Source: an uncultured Clostridia bacterium
GTDB lineage: Bacteria; Bacillota; Clostridia; Oscillospirales; Oscillospiraceae
Length of the DNA: 64,000 bases
NCBI GenBank assembly: GCA_947165595.1
Contig: CAMVAV010000004.1
Location: 1 to 64,000, forward strand
Reading direction: 5' to 3'
Part shown: positions 24,502 to 32,343 of the stretch, one piece after another
Layout: each line of letters begins with the position of its first letter
How positions within the stretch are numbered: position 1 is the stretch's first letter
Made by a program: the position numbers and the translations under genes
The notes under the pieces: model-generated
Databases searched by the model: none
What the model saw: the letters and a program-made list of their open reading frames with translations, nothing else
What the model was told of the DNA's origin: nothing

Positions 24502-25479
24502 TTACAGCAGCCTTGCGCGCAGCTCCTCGCCCGAGAGGGGGGAGAGGTCGGCGGGCGTGACGTCGAAGATCGTCCGGCAGCCCGTTTCGCCGCGCTTTGC
24601 CATGCGGTCCACGGCGCGGGCGAGGGCGACGAGCACCAGCGCGGTGAACTCGGGGTTGGAGTCCAGCGTCAGGCGGTATTCGATCGTGTGGCTGTGCTCG
24701 CGGTTCAAGCCGGTCCTGCCCGTGCGGAACACAAAGCCGCCGTGGGGGAGCGCCGCGTGGTCGCGCTTCATCTCCTCCGCCGTAATAAACGTCACGGTGG
24801 TGTCGTATTCGTCGAAGTAGTTCGGCATGGTGACGACGGCGTGCTCGATCGCCGCCCTGTCCGCGCCCTCCGCCGCGACGACGTAGACCTCGCGGCGGTG
24901 CTTCTGCCGCGCGGTCAGCTCGGGCATGGAGCCGGAGCGCACCGCGTCCAGCGCCTCGGGGATGGGGACGGTGTACTGCCGCGCGTCCAGAACGCCGGGG
25001 ATGCGGCGCACCGCGTCGGAGTGGCCCTGGCTGACGCCGCGGCCCCAGAAGGTATAATCCTTCCCGTCGGGCAGAATGGCGGAGCCGTAGAGCCGGCTCA
25101 GGGAGAACATGCCGGGGTCCCAGCCGCCGGAGATCAGCGCCAGATGCCCGCTCTCCCGGGCGGCGGCGTCGACCTTCGCGAAATGCTCGGGGATGCGCGC
25201 GTGCGTGTCAAAGCTGTCGACGACGTGGAAGCGACCGGCGAGCGCGGGCGTCAGCCCGGGCAGATCGGTCGCGCTGCCGCCGCAGATCACGAGCACGTCG
25301 ATGTCGGACGCGTGGGCGTCGACGTCCGCCGCCGCGTAGACCGGCGCGCCGGTGAGCGTGCGGACGCTCTCGGGCGGGCGGCGGGTAAAAACGCCCGTCA
25401 GCTCCGCGTCCGGGTTTTGCCGGACGGCGCACTCCACGCCCCGGCCGATGTTGCCATAGCCGTAGATGGCAAGCTTCAT
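24502..25479 (-). CDS. ddh: meso-Diaminopimelate D-dehydrogenase
   Basis: 325 residues. It makes meso-DAP from tetrahydrodipicolinate in one NADPH-dependent amination, bypassing the succinylase or acetylase branches. The N-terminal Rossmann motif is YGYGNIGRGVE; VVDSFDTHARIPEH, LISGGWDPGMFSL and FWGRGVSQGHSDAVRRI are diagnostic of Ddh. ATG 25479 is chosen because AGGAGG lies 8 nt before it. Its presence between dapB and lysA shows the organism uses the dehydrogenase pathway for cell-wall DAP and lysine, common in Clostridia. Confidence 0.95.
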   Translation of the reverse strand: MKLAIYGYGNIGRGVECAVRQNPDAELTGVFTRRPPESVRTLTGAPVYAAADVDAHASDIDVLVICGGSATDLPGLTPALAGRFHVVDSFDTHARIPEHFAKVDAAARESGHLALISGGWDPGMFSLSRLYGSAILPDGKDYTFWGRGVSQGHSDAVRRIPGVLDARQYTVPIPEALDAVRSGSMPELTARQKHRREVYVVAAEGADRAAIEHAVVTMPNYFDEYDTTVTFITAEEMKRDHAALPHGGFVFRTGRTGLNREHSHTIEYRLTLDSNPEFTALVLVALARAVDRMAKRGETGCRTIFDVTPADLSPLSGEELRARLL

Positions 25480-25514
25480 ATTCGTTTCCTCCTGCTTGAT
25501 GGTTGAGCGCCGTG

Positions 25515-26261
25515 TCAAAAGGCGATCATGCTCTCCATGCCGTAGAGCCCGGCGGGCTTTCCCTGCAGAAACGCCGCCGCCGCCAGCGCGCCCTCGGCAA
25601 AGAGCGCGCGGCTGTGCGCCTCGTGCCGGAGCGTGACGGTTTGGCTGCTCGTGCCGATCATCACCTCGTGCTCGCCGACGATGTTGCCCATGCGCACGGC
25701 GTGGATGCCGATCTCGTTCGGCGTGCGCTTCCCGTGACCGCTGCGGCCCGTGACGATCTCCGCCTCCGGGCGCACCTCGCGGATCGCCTCGGCGATGGCG
25801 AGCGCCGTGCCGCTGGGCGCGTCGAGCTTGCGGTCATGGTGCTTTTCGATGATCTCGATCTCCGCGTCCGGCATCGCCGCCGCGGTCTTTTTCGCCAGCT
25901 CGATGAGCAGCGCGACGCCCAGCGAGCAGTTTGCCGCGAAGAAGAGCGGGATCTCCGTCGCCGCGGCGAGGACGGCGGCGCGCTCTTCCTCGGTTTGTCC
26001 CGTGGTGGCGAGGACGAGCGGCAGACGGTGTGCCTTGACGAAGGAAAGCAGCGCCTCCGTCGCGCTGTGGTGGGAGAAATCCACCACGCAGTCCACGTCC
26101 GTCACCGCGTGGTCAAAGTCCGCCGCACAGGGGACATGGAATTCTTCGCAGCCGTGGGGGCTGACGCCGCCCGAGAGCTCCGCGCCGCGGTAGCCCGCGA
26201 GGGCGAGACGCGCCACCTCGCGCCCCATTGCGCCGCCGAGTCCGCTGACCAATATCTTCAT
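25515..26261 (-). CDS. dapB: 4-Hydroxy-tetrahydrodipicolinate reductase
   Basis: 248 residues. Reduces the DapA product to tetrahydrodipicolinate. It has the N-terminal nucleotide-binding loop SGLGGAMGREVA, DCVVDFSHHSATEALLSF, TTGQTEEE, the NCSLGVALLIELAKK segment, and the catalytic EIIEKHHDRKLDAPSGTAL motif with His-His and the K-x-D-A-P-S-G-T. ATG 26261 is at the conserved MKILVSGLG start; the long upstream open frame is not used. It lies 14 bp after dapA and 35 bp before ddh. Confidence 0.96.
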   Translation of the reverse strand: MKILVSGLGGAMGREVARLALAGYRGAELSGGVSPHGCEEFHVPCAADFDHAVTDVDCVVDFSHHSATEALLSFVKAHRLPLVLATTGQTEEERAAVLAAATEIPLFFAANCSLGVALLIELAKKTAAAMPDAEIEIIEKHHDRKLDAPSGTALAIAEAIREVRPEAEIVTGRSGHGKRTPNEIGIHAVRMGNIVGEHEVMIGTSSQTVTLRHEAHSRALFAEGALAAAAFLQGKPAGLYGMESMIAF

Positions 26262-26275
26262 AAAGGATACCGCCT

Positions 26276-27163
26276 TTACAGCAAATTCTGCGCCTTCATC
26301 AGCTCGTAGAGCTGCTTCCCGTGCTCCGGCTCCAGCGGCGTCAGCGGCAGGCGGAGGTAGTTCTCGCACCAGCCGAGCGCCGCCATCGCCGCCTTGACGG
26401 GGATGGGGTTCACCTCGCAGAACAGCGCCTTGATGAGGGGCAGCAGCTCGCACTGGAGCTTCGCCGCGCCGGCGGTGTCGCCGCGGAACCAGCGGTCGCA
26501 CAGCTCGACGGTCTGCTTCGGCGCGACGTTCGAGAGGACGGAGATCACGCCCTGACCGCCCATGGAGAGGATCGGCACGATTTGGTCGTCGTTGCCGGAG
26601 TAGAGCGTCATCTTGTCGCCGACGAGCGACGCGGTCTCCACGATCTTGGAGATGTTGCCGCTCGCCTCCTTGATGGCGGCGATGTTCGGATAGCCAGCCA
26701 GCGCCGCGTAGGTCGACGGCTCGATGCCGACGCCCGTGCGGGAGGGAACGTTGTAGAGAATGAGCGGCTTGGTCGAGGCGTCCGCGATGGTCTTATACAT
26801 GGTGATGAGGCCCTTCTGCGTCGCCTTGTTGTAATAGGGCGTCACGACCAGCATCGCGTCCGCGCCGACATCGCAGCAGTAGCGCGTGAGGCTGACGGCG
26901 TAGGCGGTGTCGTTGGAGCCGGTGCCCGCGATGACGGGGACGCGCCCCGCGACGCGTTCGACGCTGTACTTGACGACCGCGCGGTGCTCCACGTCGTCGA
27001 GGGTGGAGCCCTCGCCGGTGGTGCCGGCGATGACGAGCGCGTTGACGCCCTGCTCGATCTGCCAGTCGATGACCTCGCCCAGCTTGTCGTAGTCGACGCC
27101 GGAGGAGGTCAGGGGCGTGATAAGCGCGGTCGCTACGCCGCGAAAGATCAACTGGTTGCTCAT
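26276..27163 (-). CDS. dapA: 4-Hydroxy-tetrahydrodipicolinate synthase
   Basis: 295 residues. Condenses pyruvate with aspartate semialdehyde, the committed step to DAP and lysine. Markers: GVATALITPLTSSGVDY, VIAGTTGEGSTLDD, MLVVTPYYNKATQKGL with the catalytic Tyr, LYNVPSRTGVGIEP, and Schiff-base Lys in AAIKEASGNI. ATG 27163 is preferred over the upstream ATG because GGAG is about 10 nt away. First gene of the lysine operon. The 92-bp region upstream contains a TATACT -10-like box but no lysine riboswitch that I can see. Confidence 0.96.
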   Translation of the reverse strand: MSNQLIFRGVATALITPLTSSGVDYDKLGEVIDWQIEQGVNALVIAGTTGEGSTLDDVEHRAVVKYSVERVAGRVPVIAGTGSNDTAYAVSLTRYCCDVGADAMLVVTPYYNKATQKGLITMYKTIADASTKPLILYNVPSRTGVGIEPSTYAALAGYPNIAAIKEASGNISKIVETASLVGDKMTLYSGNDDQIVPILSMGGQGVISVLSNVAPKQTVELCDRWFRGDTAGAAKLQCELLPLIKALFCEVNPIPVKAAMAALGWCENYLRLPLTPLEPEHGKQLYELMKAQNLL

Positions 27164-27255
27164 GATAGTCATTCTCCTTTTCAAACAGTATAGTCAGTTG
27201 GTTTCGTTACGATGCGCGGGGAAAGAGAAATGCGCGGACGGGCGCGCCCGTTTCG

Positions 27256-28143
27256 TCAGGAGGCGGGCGCTTCCTCCGCTTCGACCGGGGTGAAATCCAC
27301 CGCCGCGATGCGCCAGTATTTCCACTGGATCCCCGTGTCGTCGATGCGGACCTCCCAGGGTACGGAGTCGAGCGGGGCGAGCGAGCCGTTTTCAAACGCG
27401 TAGGCGAGACGGTGGTTGACCATCTTCTGCTCCTCGTCATACAGCTCCAGCCGGAGCTGCAGGGTCCGGACGGGGACTCCGGTGTAGTTCTTCACGGTGC
27501 CGCTGAAGACGACCGTGCGTCCCTGGCGCACGCTGGAGGAATCGGAAAAGGCGAAGGGCTTTTCGTACGCGCCGCAGACAGTGCAGACGTTGTCCACGAA
27601 GGTGTGGCCGAGCGGCTCGCCCTCGGTCTTGCCGCAGACCGTGCAGGTCCGCGGGTGGGTGCAGTCCGCCTCCGCCCACACGTGCTCTCCCTCGGCGCAG
27701 TAGACCGGCTCCGGCCCCGGCGCGGGCTCCGGCTCAGACTGGGCGCCGCGCAGCTTCGGCAGAAGGAAGATCAGCGCGAGGGCGATCACCGCGACCGCCG
27801 CCGCGGCGGGGATCAGGGGATGGAGCTTTCGCCCTCCGGCGGGCTGCGCCTGCGGCACGGCGGGCTCATGCTGCACGAGATACCAGTCCACGCTGCCGTC
27901 CGCGCCGCCCGCGGCGCCGGCGGGGGGCTGCATGTCCGGCGCCTCCGGTTCCGCGGGCTTTTGCAGCGGTTCGCCGCACTGGGTGCAGACGTCGTTGCGC
28001 AGGAGCAGAAAGCTGCCGCATTTGCCGCACCTGACGACCTTGGTCGAATCGGTCAGGGGCTTGCCGCAGTAGGGGCATACGTCTGCCCTGGCGGGTATTT
28101 CCTTTTTGCAGTACCAGCACCAGGTCGGAATGGGTTCGGACAT
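27256..28143 (-). CDS. Membrane-anchored zinc-ribbon protein with C-terminal FxLYD-like domain
   Basis: 295 residues. Two N-terminal zinc ribbons (CWYCKKEIPARADVCPYCG and CGKCGSFLLLRNDVCTQCG) are followed by a Pro/Ala-rich linker, a single membrane helix (about 107-128), then an outside region with two CxxC-like repeats (CTHPRTCTVCG and NVCTVCG) and a beta-sandwich domain (FSGTVKNYTGVPVRTLQLRLEL) like FxLYD domains. Function unknown. It is transcribed divergently from the radical SAM gene and its architecture (zinc ribbon plus membrane helix) parallels the protein behind that gene. AGGAGG precedes ATG 28143. Confidence 0.75.
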   Translation of the reverse strand: MSEPIPTWCWYCKKEIPARADVCPYCGKPLTDSTKVVRCGKCGSFLLLRNDVCTQCGEPLQKPAEPEAPDMQPPAGAAGGADGSVDWYLVQHEPAVPQAQPAGGRKLHPLIPAAAAVAVIALALIFLLPKLRGAQSEPEPAPGPEPVYCAEGEHVWAEADCTHPRTCTVCGKTEGEPLGHTFVDNVCTVCGAYEKPFAFSDSSSVRQGRTVVFSGTVKNYTGVPVRTLQLRLELYDEEQKMVNHRLAYAFENGSLAPLDSVPWEVRIDDTGIQWKYWRIAAVDFTPVEAEEAPAS

Positions 28144-28180
28144 AGCTGCCTCCTGAACAGTTTCTGAATCATAACAACTA

Positions 28181-28209
28181 TTTATATCAAATTCCGGCGC
28201 AGGAATCAA
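28181..28209 (-). promoter_or_regulatory. Promoter of the zinc-ribbon membrane protein
   Basis: Minus-strand -35 TTGATT (complement of 28204-28209), a 17-bp spacer and -10 TATAAA (complement of 28181-28186). Confidence 0.6.
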
Positions 28210-28258
28210 TACAAGATCGTAAAAAGCTGTAATTTCCGTTTCAAGCGGGGCTCGGCAC

Positions 28259-28287
28259 TTGCTATTTCCCGCCGCGCGTCGTATAAT
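28259..28287 (+). promoter_or_regulatory. Promoter of the radical SAM/SPASM operon
   Basis: -35 TTGCTA (28259-28264), a 17-bp spacer and -10 TATAAT (28282-28287), 40 bp before the radical SAM start codon. Confidence 0.7.
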
Positions 28288-28326
28288 GCCTTTGAAAATA
28301 TGTCTGTCGGCAAATGGAGGAGCATT

Positions 28327-29718
28327 ATGAAAGCAACCAAACGGGAGCTGGCGTACGCATCCCAGCATTTCGGAGAGGTGCACCACACCACACTGGACCC
28401 GGAGGGCCCCGGCGTCGTGCGCATCCACCTGGTGCCGCCGCTGGTGCGGGACGGGGAGATCGGGGCGAGCGTCGCCATCCTCAACGGGCAGGACGTGATC
28501 CCGGTGAATACCTCGTGGAGCATCCTGCTGACGGAGTTCATCGAGGCGGTCAACGCGTACAGCGGACGCCCGATCACCGACGCCGAGGCGGAGCAGATCG
28601 TCGACGCCGCCTGCGCCGGGGTGAAAAAGGTCTATCCCTTCATCAGCCGCAAGCGCCTCAGGCAGGACCTCCACACCATGATGGAGAGCTTCCGGCAGAT
28701 CGCCTGCGGGGAGGAGCCGGAGGAGCCCGTCGGCTACATGACGCTGGGCGAGTACGCGCCGAGGATGCGCGCTCCGCACCGGATGGACCTGATGGTCAGC
28801 GCCATGACGAAGGAGGGACGCTGGCACTGCAACCAGCGGTGCGTCCACTGCTACGCCGCGGGACAGCCGCACGCGGAGGAGCCGGAGCTTTCCACCGGGG
28901 AGTGGAAGCAGATCATCGACCGCTGCCGCGAGGCGTGCATACCGCAGGTGACCTTCACCGGGGGCGAGCCCACCATGCGCGAGGACCTGGCCGAGCTGAT
29001 CGACCATGCGAGCTGGTTCATCACGCGCCTGAACACCAACGGCGTGCGCCTGTCGTCGGACTACTGCCGGAGGCTGCGGGACGCTTCGCTGGACAGCCTG
29101 CAGATCACGTTCTATTCCGCCGACGAGGCGGTCCACAACCGGCTTGTCGGCGCGGAGCACTGGAGCGACACCGTGTCCGGCATCGAAAACGCGCTGGCGG
29201 CGGGGCTGAACCTGAGCGTGAACACGCCGCTTTGCACGCTGAACCGCGACTACGTGGGAACGCTCCGGTTCCTGCATGAAAAGGGCGTCCGCTATGTCAC
29301 CTGCTCGGGGCTCATCACGACGGGCAGCGCCGCCGCGCCCGAGTCGGAGGCGATGCAGCTTTCGCACGAGGAGCTGCGCGGCATCCTGAAAGAGAGCGTC
29401 GCCTGGTGCTTTGCGAACGGCATGGAGATCAGCTTTACCTCGCCCGGCTGGGTGGACGACGCGTTCTGCCGGGAGCTTGGGATCACCACGCCGAACTGCG
29501 GCGCGTGCCTGAGCAATATGGCGGTCACGCCGGGCGGCAGTGTCGTACCCTGCCAGAGCTGGCTGTCCGACGAGCCGCTGGGCAATCTGCTGCGCGACGA
29601 CTGGGAGACGATCTGGAACAGCGCGCGCTGCCGGGAGCGGCGGGACTTCTCGGCGCTCATGCGCTGCGAGTGCCCGCTGCGCATTCCCAACGGAACACTG
29701 CGGCGGAAGGAGGGCTGA
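28327..29718 (+). CDS. Radical SAM/SPASM protein, putative peptide maturase
   Basis: 463 residues. The radical-SAM 4Fe-4S motif CNQRCVHCY uses Cys168, Cys172 and Cys175; FTGGEPTMREDLAELI and TNGVRLSSDYC follow as expected. The C-terminus has a SPASM-type Cys cluster beginning with CGACLSNMAVTPGG (Cys391, Cys394), VVPCQSWL and ending CRERRDFSALMRCECPL. The first 160 residues are not radical SAM; a helix-rich part (SWSILLTEFIEAVNAYSGRPI) could be a PqqD-like peptide-recognition domain, which I cannot confirm. SPASM enzymes usually modify peptides. The next gene, 4 bp downstream, encodes a protein ending in a Cys-Ala repeat, the obvious candidate substrate. ATG 28327 follows GGAGGAG. Confidence 0.85.
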   Translation: MKATKRELAYASQHFGEVHHTTLDPEGPGVVRIHLVPPLVRDGEIGASVAILNGQDVIPVNTSWSILLTEFIEAVNAYSGRPITDAEAEQIVDAACAGVKKVYPFISRKRLRQDLHTMMESFRQIACGEEPEEPVGYMTLGEYAPRMRAPHRMDLMVSAMTKEGRWHCNQRCVHCYAAGQPHAEEPELSTGEWKQIIDRCREACIPQVTFTGGEPTMREDLAELIDHASWFITRLNTNGVRLSSDYCRRLRDASLDSLQITFYSADEAVHNRLVGAEHWSDTVSGIENALAAGLNLSVNTPLCTLNRDYVGTLRFLHEKGVRYVTCSGLITTGSAAAPESEAMQLSHEELRGILKESVAWCFANGMEISFTSPGWVDDAFCRELGITTPNCGACLSNMAVTPGGSVVPCQSWLSDEPLGNLLRDDWETIWNSARCRERRDFSALMRCECPLRIPNGTLRRKEG

Positions 29719-29722
29719 GACG

Positions 29723-30940
29723 ATGAAAAAACGGATTACCCTGCCGCTTTTCCTGCTGTGCCTTCTCGCGCTGCTGCCGCTTTTGACGCCGCGGGCGCGG
29801 GCGGCGGACCTGGACGAGATCCTGCGCTACGAGATCACCGTGGACGTCAACGGCGACGCGACGCTGCAAATGCGCTACCGCATCGACTGGATGGTGCTGG
29901 ACTCCACGACCGACGGACCGCTCACCTGGGTGGAGCTCGGCGTCCCCAACGGACACTACAGCGACCTGACCGCGCGCAGCGCGGCGGTGAGCGGGATATC
30001 CGGCAGCGGCGGCACGCTTCGCGTCGACCTGGACCGCGCCTACCAGGCGGGCGAGGTGGCGGAGATCGAGTTCGAGCTGACGCAGGACTATATGTACGAG
30101 GTCAACCAGCTCACCGAGGGGGAGACGGTCTACCGCTTTACCCCCGGCTGGTTCGACGACATTCGGGTGGATGAGATGACGATCCGCTGGAACGCCGACC
30201 GGGCGCTGTCCCAGACGCCCGCCTGCATTCAGGACGGCGGATACTTCGTCTGGACGTCGCCGCTGGAGAAGGGGGAGAAGTACAGCATCGCCGTCACCTA
30301 TCCCAACGACGCCTTCGGGTTCGACACGGAAAAGACGATCGTGTCGGGAGAGGAAGAGAATGTGCTCGACGAATTCTATCTCTTCGTCGGCCTCCTTTCG
30401 TTCCTGTTTATCATTATCGCACCGATCGTCGGCGTCATCGCCGCGGTCGTCCACGCCTTCAACCGCTCCGCCAACTTCTCCACCGAGACGAAAAAGAAGA
30501 TCACGCGCACCAAGATCGTCTACTATCCCGAGTGTCAGGGCTGCGGCGGGCCGCGGCCCGAGGGGGCGGCCAACTGCCCCTACTGCGGCAGGAGCTTCAT
30601 CAAGAGCGAGGAGGTCATCAAGGAGGAGGATATCCCCGCGGAGGAAAAGGCGCTCCGCGGCAAGAAGACCGACGGGCTCTACCGCTATGCCTCCCAGCCG
30701 GACACCTACATCCGCGTGCACGTCACGCATGTGCCGGTCCCGCGCATCTCCTATCACGGCTCCTCGTCCTCCTCGCGCGGGTCCCATTCCTCCTGCGCGC
30801 ACAGCTCCTGCGCCTGCGCGTGCGCCTGTGCGTGCGCCTGCGCCGGCGGCGGCAGGGCGGGCTGTACGACGAAGGACTTTTACAACACGCATCTCAAGCT
30901 GCGCCAGCTTGCATTCCGGCGCGCTGGAAAAACGCAATGA
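29723..30940 (+). CDS. DUF2207-like membrane protein with zinc ribbon and Cys-Ala repeat tail
   Basis: 405 residues. Signal peptide (about 1-26), an outside beta-rich domain (27-215, with EITVDVNGDATLQMRYRIDW, like DUF2207), one membrane helix (about 219-245), then a cytoplasmic part: zinc ribbon CQGCGGPRPEGAANCPYCG (Cys271, 274, 285, 288), a linker, and a tail with SSSSSRGSHSSC. The tail holds Cys358, then strictly alternating Cys-Ala from Cys363 to Ala374, GGGRAG and Cys381, with KDFYNTHLKL after it. The six Cys-Ala pairs use mixed synonymous codons (tgc/tgt, gcc/gcg), arguing for protein-level selection rather than a DNA slippage repeat. Translationally adjacent to the radical SAM/SPASM gene. 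The tail faces the cytoplasm, where that enzyme would be. Confidence 0.8.
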   Translation: MKKRITLPLFLLCLLALLPLLTPRARAADLDEILRYEITVDVNGDATLQMRYRIDWMVLDSTTDGPLTWVELGVPNGHYSDLTARSAAVSGISGSGGTLRVDLDRAYQAGEVAEIEFELTQDYMYEVNQLTEGETVYRFTPGWFDDIRVDEMTIRWNADRALSQTPACIQDGGYFVWTSPLEKGEKYSIAVTYPNDAFGFDTEKTIVSGEEENVLDEFYLFVGLLSFLFIIIAPIVGVIAAVVHAFNRSANFSTETKKKITRTKIVYYPECQGCGGPRPEGAANCPYCGRSFIKSEEVIKEEDIPAEEKALRGKKTDGLYRYASQPDTYIRVHVTHVPVPRISYHGSSSSSRGSHSSCAHSSCACACACACACAGGGRAGCTTKDFYNTHLKLRQLAFRRAGKTQ

Positions 30941-30943
30941 TCC

Positions 30944-30979
30944 AAGGGGCGGGCAGGCGGTGCCCGCCCCTTGTTGTTT
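30944..30979 (+). terminator. Terminator after the radical SAM operon
   Basis: A 12-bp GC stem AAGGGGCGGGCA (30944-30955) pairs with TGCCCGCCCCTT (30961-30972), followed by GTTGTTTGG. Confidence 0.8.
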
Positions 30980-31018
30980 GGCATAATCACGAAGTTTCGC
31001 GGAAAAGGCGATTTCGGA

Positions 31019-31047
31019 TTGCATCGGGGATAAATGCATGATATAAT
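31019..31047 (+). promoter_or_regulatory. Promoter of the FIST/hybrid kinase operon
   Basis: -35 TTGCAT (31019-31024), a 17-bp spacer and -10 TATAAT (31042-31047), 55 bp upstream of the FIST gene. Confidence 0.7.
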
Positions 31048-31102
31048 AAACTGAATTTATATCCGGCAGTATAGACAAATACGGCGGGCGAGGTGAGGCT
31101 TG

Positions 31103-32302
31103 ATGAACTCGATCACGGCTTACACGGAGGAAATCGACGACCTGAACGGGGCGGCGGAGGCTCTGTTTTCGCAGGTGGAGGGCTTCCGGCTCCAAAAGAA
31201 CAGCCTTGCGATCCTGTTCGCGGAGGAGGATACCGATTATCCCCGGCTCTATGCGCTGCTGTCGAAGAAATGGAAGTTTCCCATCATCGGCTGCACCGCC
31301 ACCGGTATGCTGCTGGGGCGGGAAGGCTTCTGCGGCATCGGCGTCTCCGTGATGATCCTGACGGCGGACGACTGCACGTTTTCCGCCGGGATGACGGAGC
31401 AGCTCGATATGGACAATTACCAGAGTGAGATCGAGCGCGTTTACCGCGAGCTGAGCGCGGCGCACGAAACGGAGATCAAGCTGATCCTCAGCTACGGCGC
31501 CATGGTGACGGGGGACAACTACCCGTCGGGGGACGATCTGGTGGATACGCTGACGGCCGCCGCGGGCGGCAACGTGCCCGTCTACGGCGGAGCGGCGTCG
31601 GACGGCTTCTCCTTCGACAATTTTCAGGTGTACTGCAACGACAGGGCGCTGCACCGCGGACAGGCTGTCGCGCTGATCTCCGGCAAGGTTTCGCCGCGCT
31701 TCGCGTGCATCAACTCCGTGGAAAACAAGGCGTCCTTCGTCTATAAGGTGACGAAGTCCAGAACCAACCTTGTCTATCGCCTGGGGGAGAGGACCTTTGT
31801 CGACGCGCTGAAAAAGGCGGGCATGGAGGTCGAAAAGTCGGACGTGGTGCGGGATTACATCCTCTCGCCCTTCATGGTGTCGATCCACTGGAAGGACGGC
31901 GACAGCGTGGAGGTGGCGCGCAACCTGTCCATGCTGAACCACGAGACGGGCGCGGGCCTCTTTCTTGGGCTGATCCCGGAGGGCTCGATCCTGAGCGTCG
32001 GCGTGCTCAACCGCGGGGACGTGCAGCGGAGCGTCAGCGAGGCGTTTGACAGAATTTTTAAGGACCTGATGGAGTCGGGCAACGAATATCACACGCTTTT
32101 GTGCAATTCCTGCTGCTCGCGGTTTCTCGCGCTCGTGGGCAACGCCTCCGCCGAGGCGGAGACCTATCACGGCAGGGTGCCGCCGGGCGTTTCCCTGATG
32201 GGGTATTACGCGTTCGGAGAGTATTGCCCCGTCAGAGGGGACAAGACCGGCAAGGACTACAATATGTTCCACAACTTCTCCTTTACCGTTCTCGCGCTAT
32301 AA
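31103..32302 (+). CDS. FIST-domain sensory protein
   Basis: 399 residues. FIST_N and FIST_C domains, which bind small molecules (amino acids are proposed) in signal transduction. Matching features: FPIIGCTATGMLLG at residue 55, TAAAGGNVPVYGGAASDGFSF in the middle, the GLFLGLIPEGSILSVGVLNRGD strand pair, and the C-terminal LLCNSCCSRFLALVGN and VSLMGYYAFGEYCPV. No signal peptide or membrane helix, so cytoplasmic. It lies 41 bp before the hybrid kinase and probably gives it ligand input. Three Cys in NSCCSR and others nearby could add redox sensitivity. GAGGTGAGG precedes ATG 31103. Confidence 0.85.
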   Translation: MNSITAYTEEIDDLNGAAEALFSQVEGFRLQKNSLAILFAEEDTDYPRLYALLSKKWKFPIIGCTATGMLLGREGFCGIGVSVMILTADDCTFSAGMTEQLDMDNYQSEIERVYRELSAAHETEIKLILSYGAMVTGDNYPSGDDLVDTLTAAAGGNVPVYGGAASDGFSFDNFQVYCNDRALHRGQAVALISGKVSPRFACINSVENKASFVYKVTKSRTNLVYRLGERTFVDALKKAGMEVEKSDVVRDYILSPFMVSIHWKDGDSVEVARNLSMLNHETGAGLFLGLIPEGSILSVGVLNRGDVQRSVSEAFDRIFKDLMESGNEYHTLLCNSCCSRFLALVGNASAEAETYHGRVPPGVSLMGYYAFGEYCPVRGDKTGKDYNMFHNFSFTVLAL

Positions 32303-32343
32303 GGCGGGGCGGGAAAGAAATACTTTCGGCACGAGGAAACGGC

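Noticed and set aside
27164..27255. Possible lysine riboswitch before dapA
   Set aside because: Only 92 bp are available and no L-box core or terminator pairing is visible.
30800..30852. Cys-Ala coding run treated as a slipped microsatellite
   Set aside because: Synonymous codons alternate irregularly (tgc/tgt, gcc/gcg), so the DNA is not a simple repeat.
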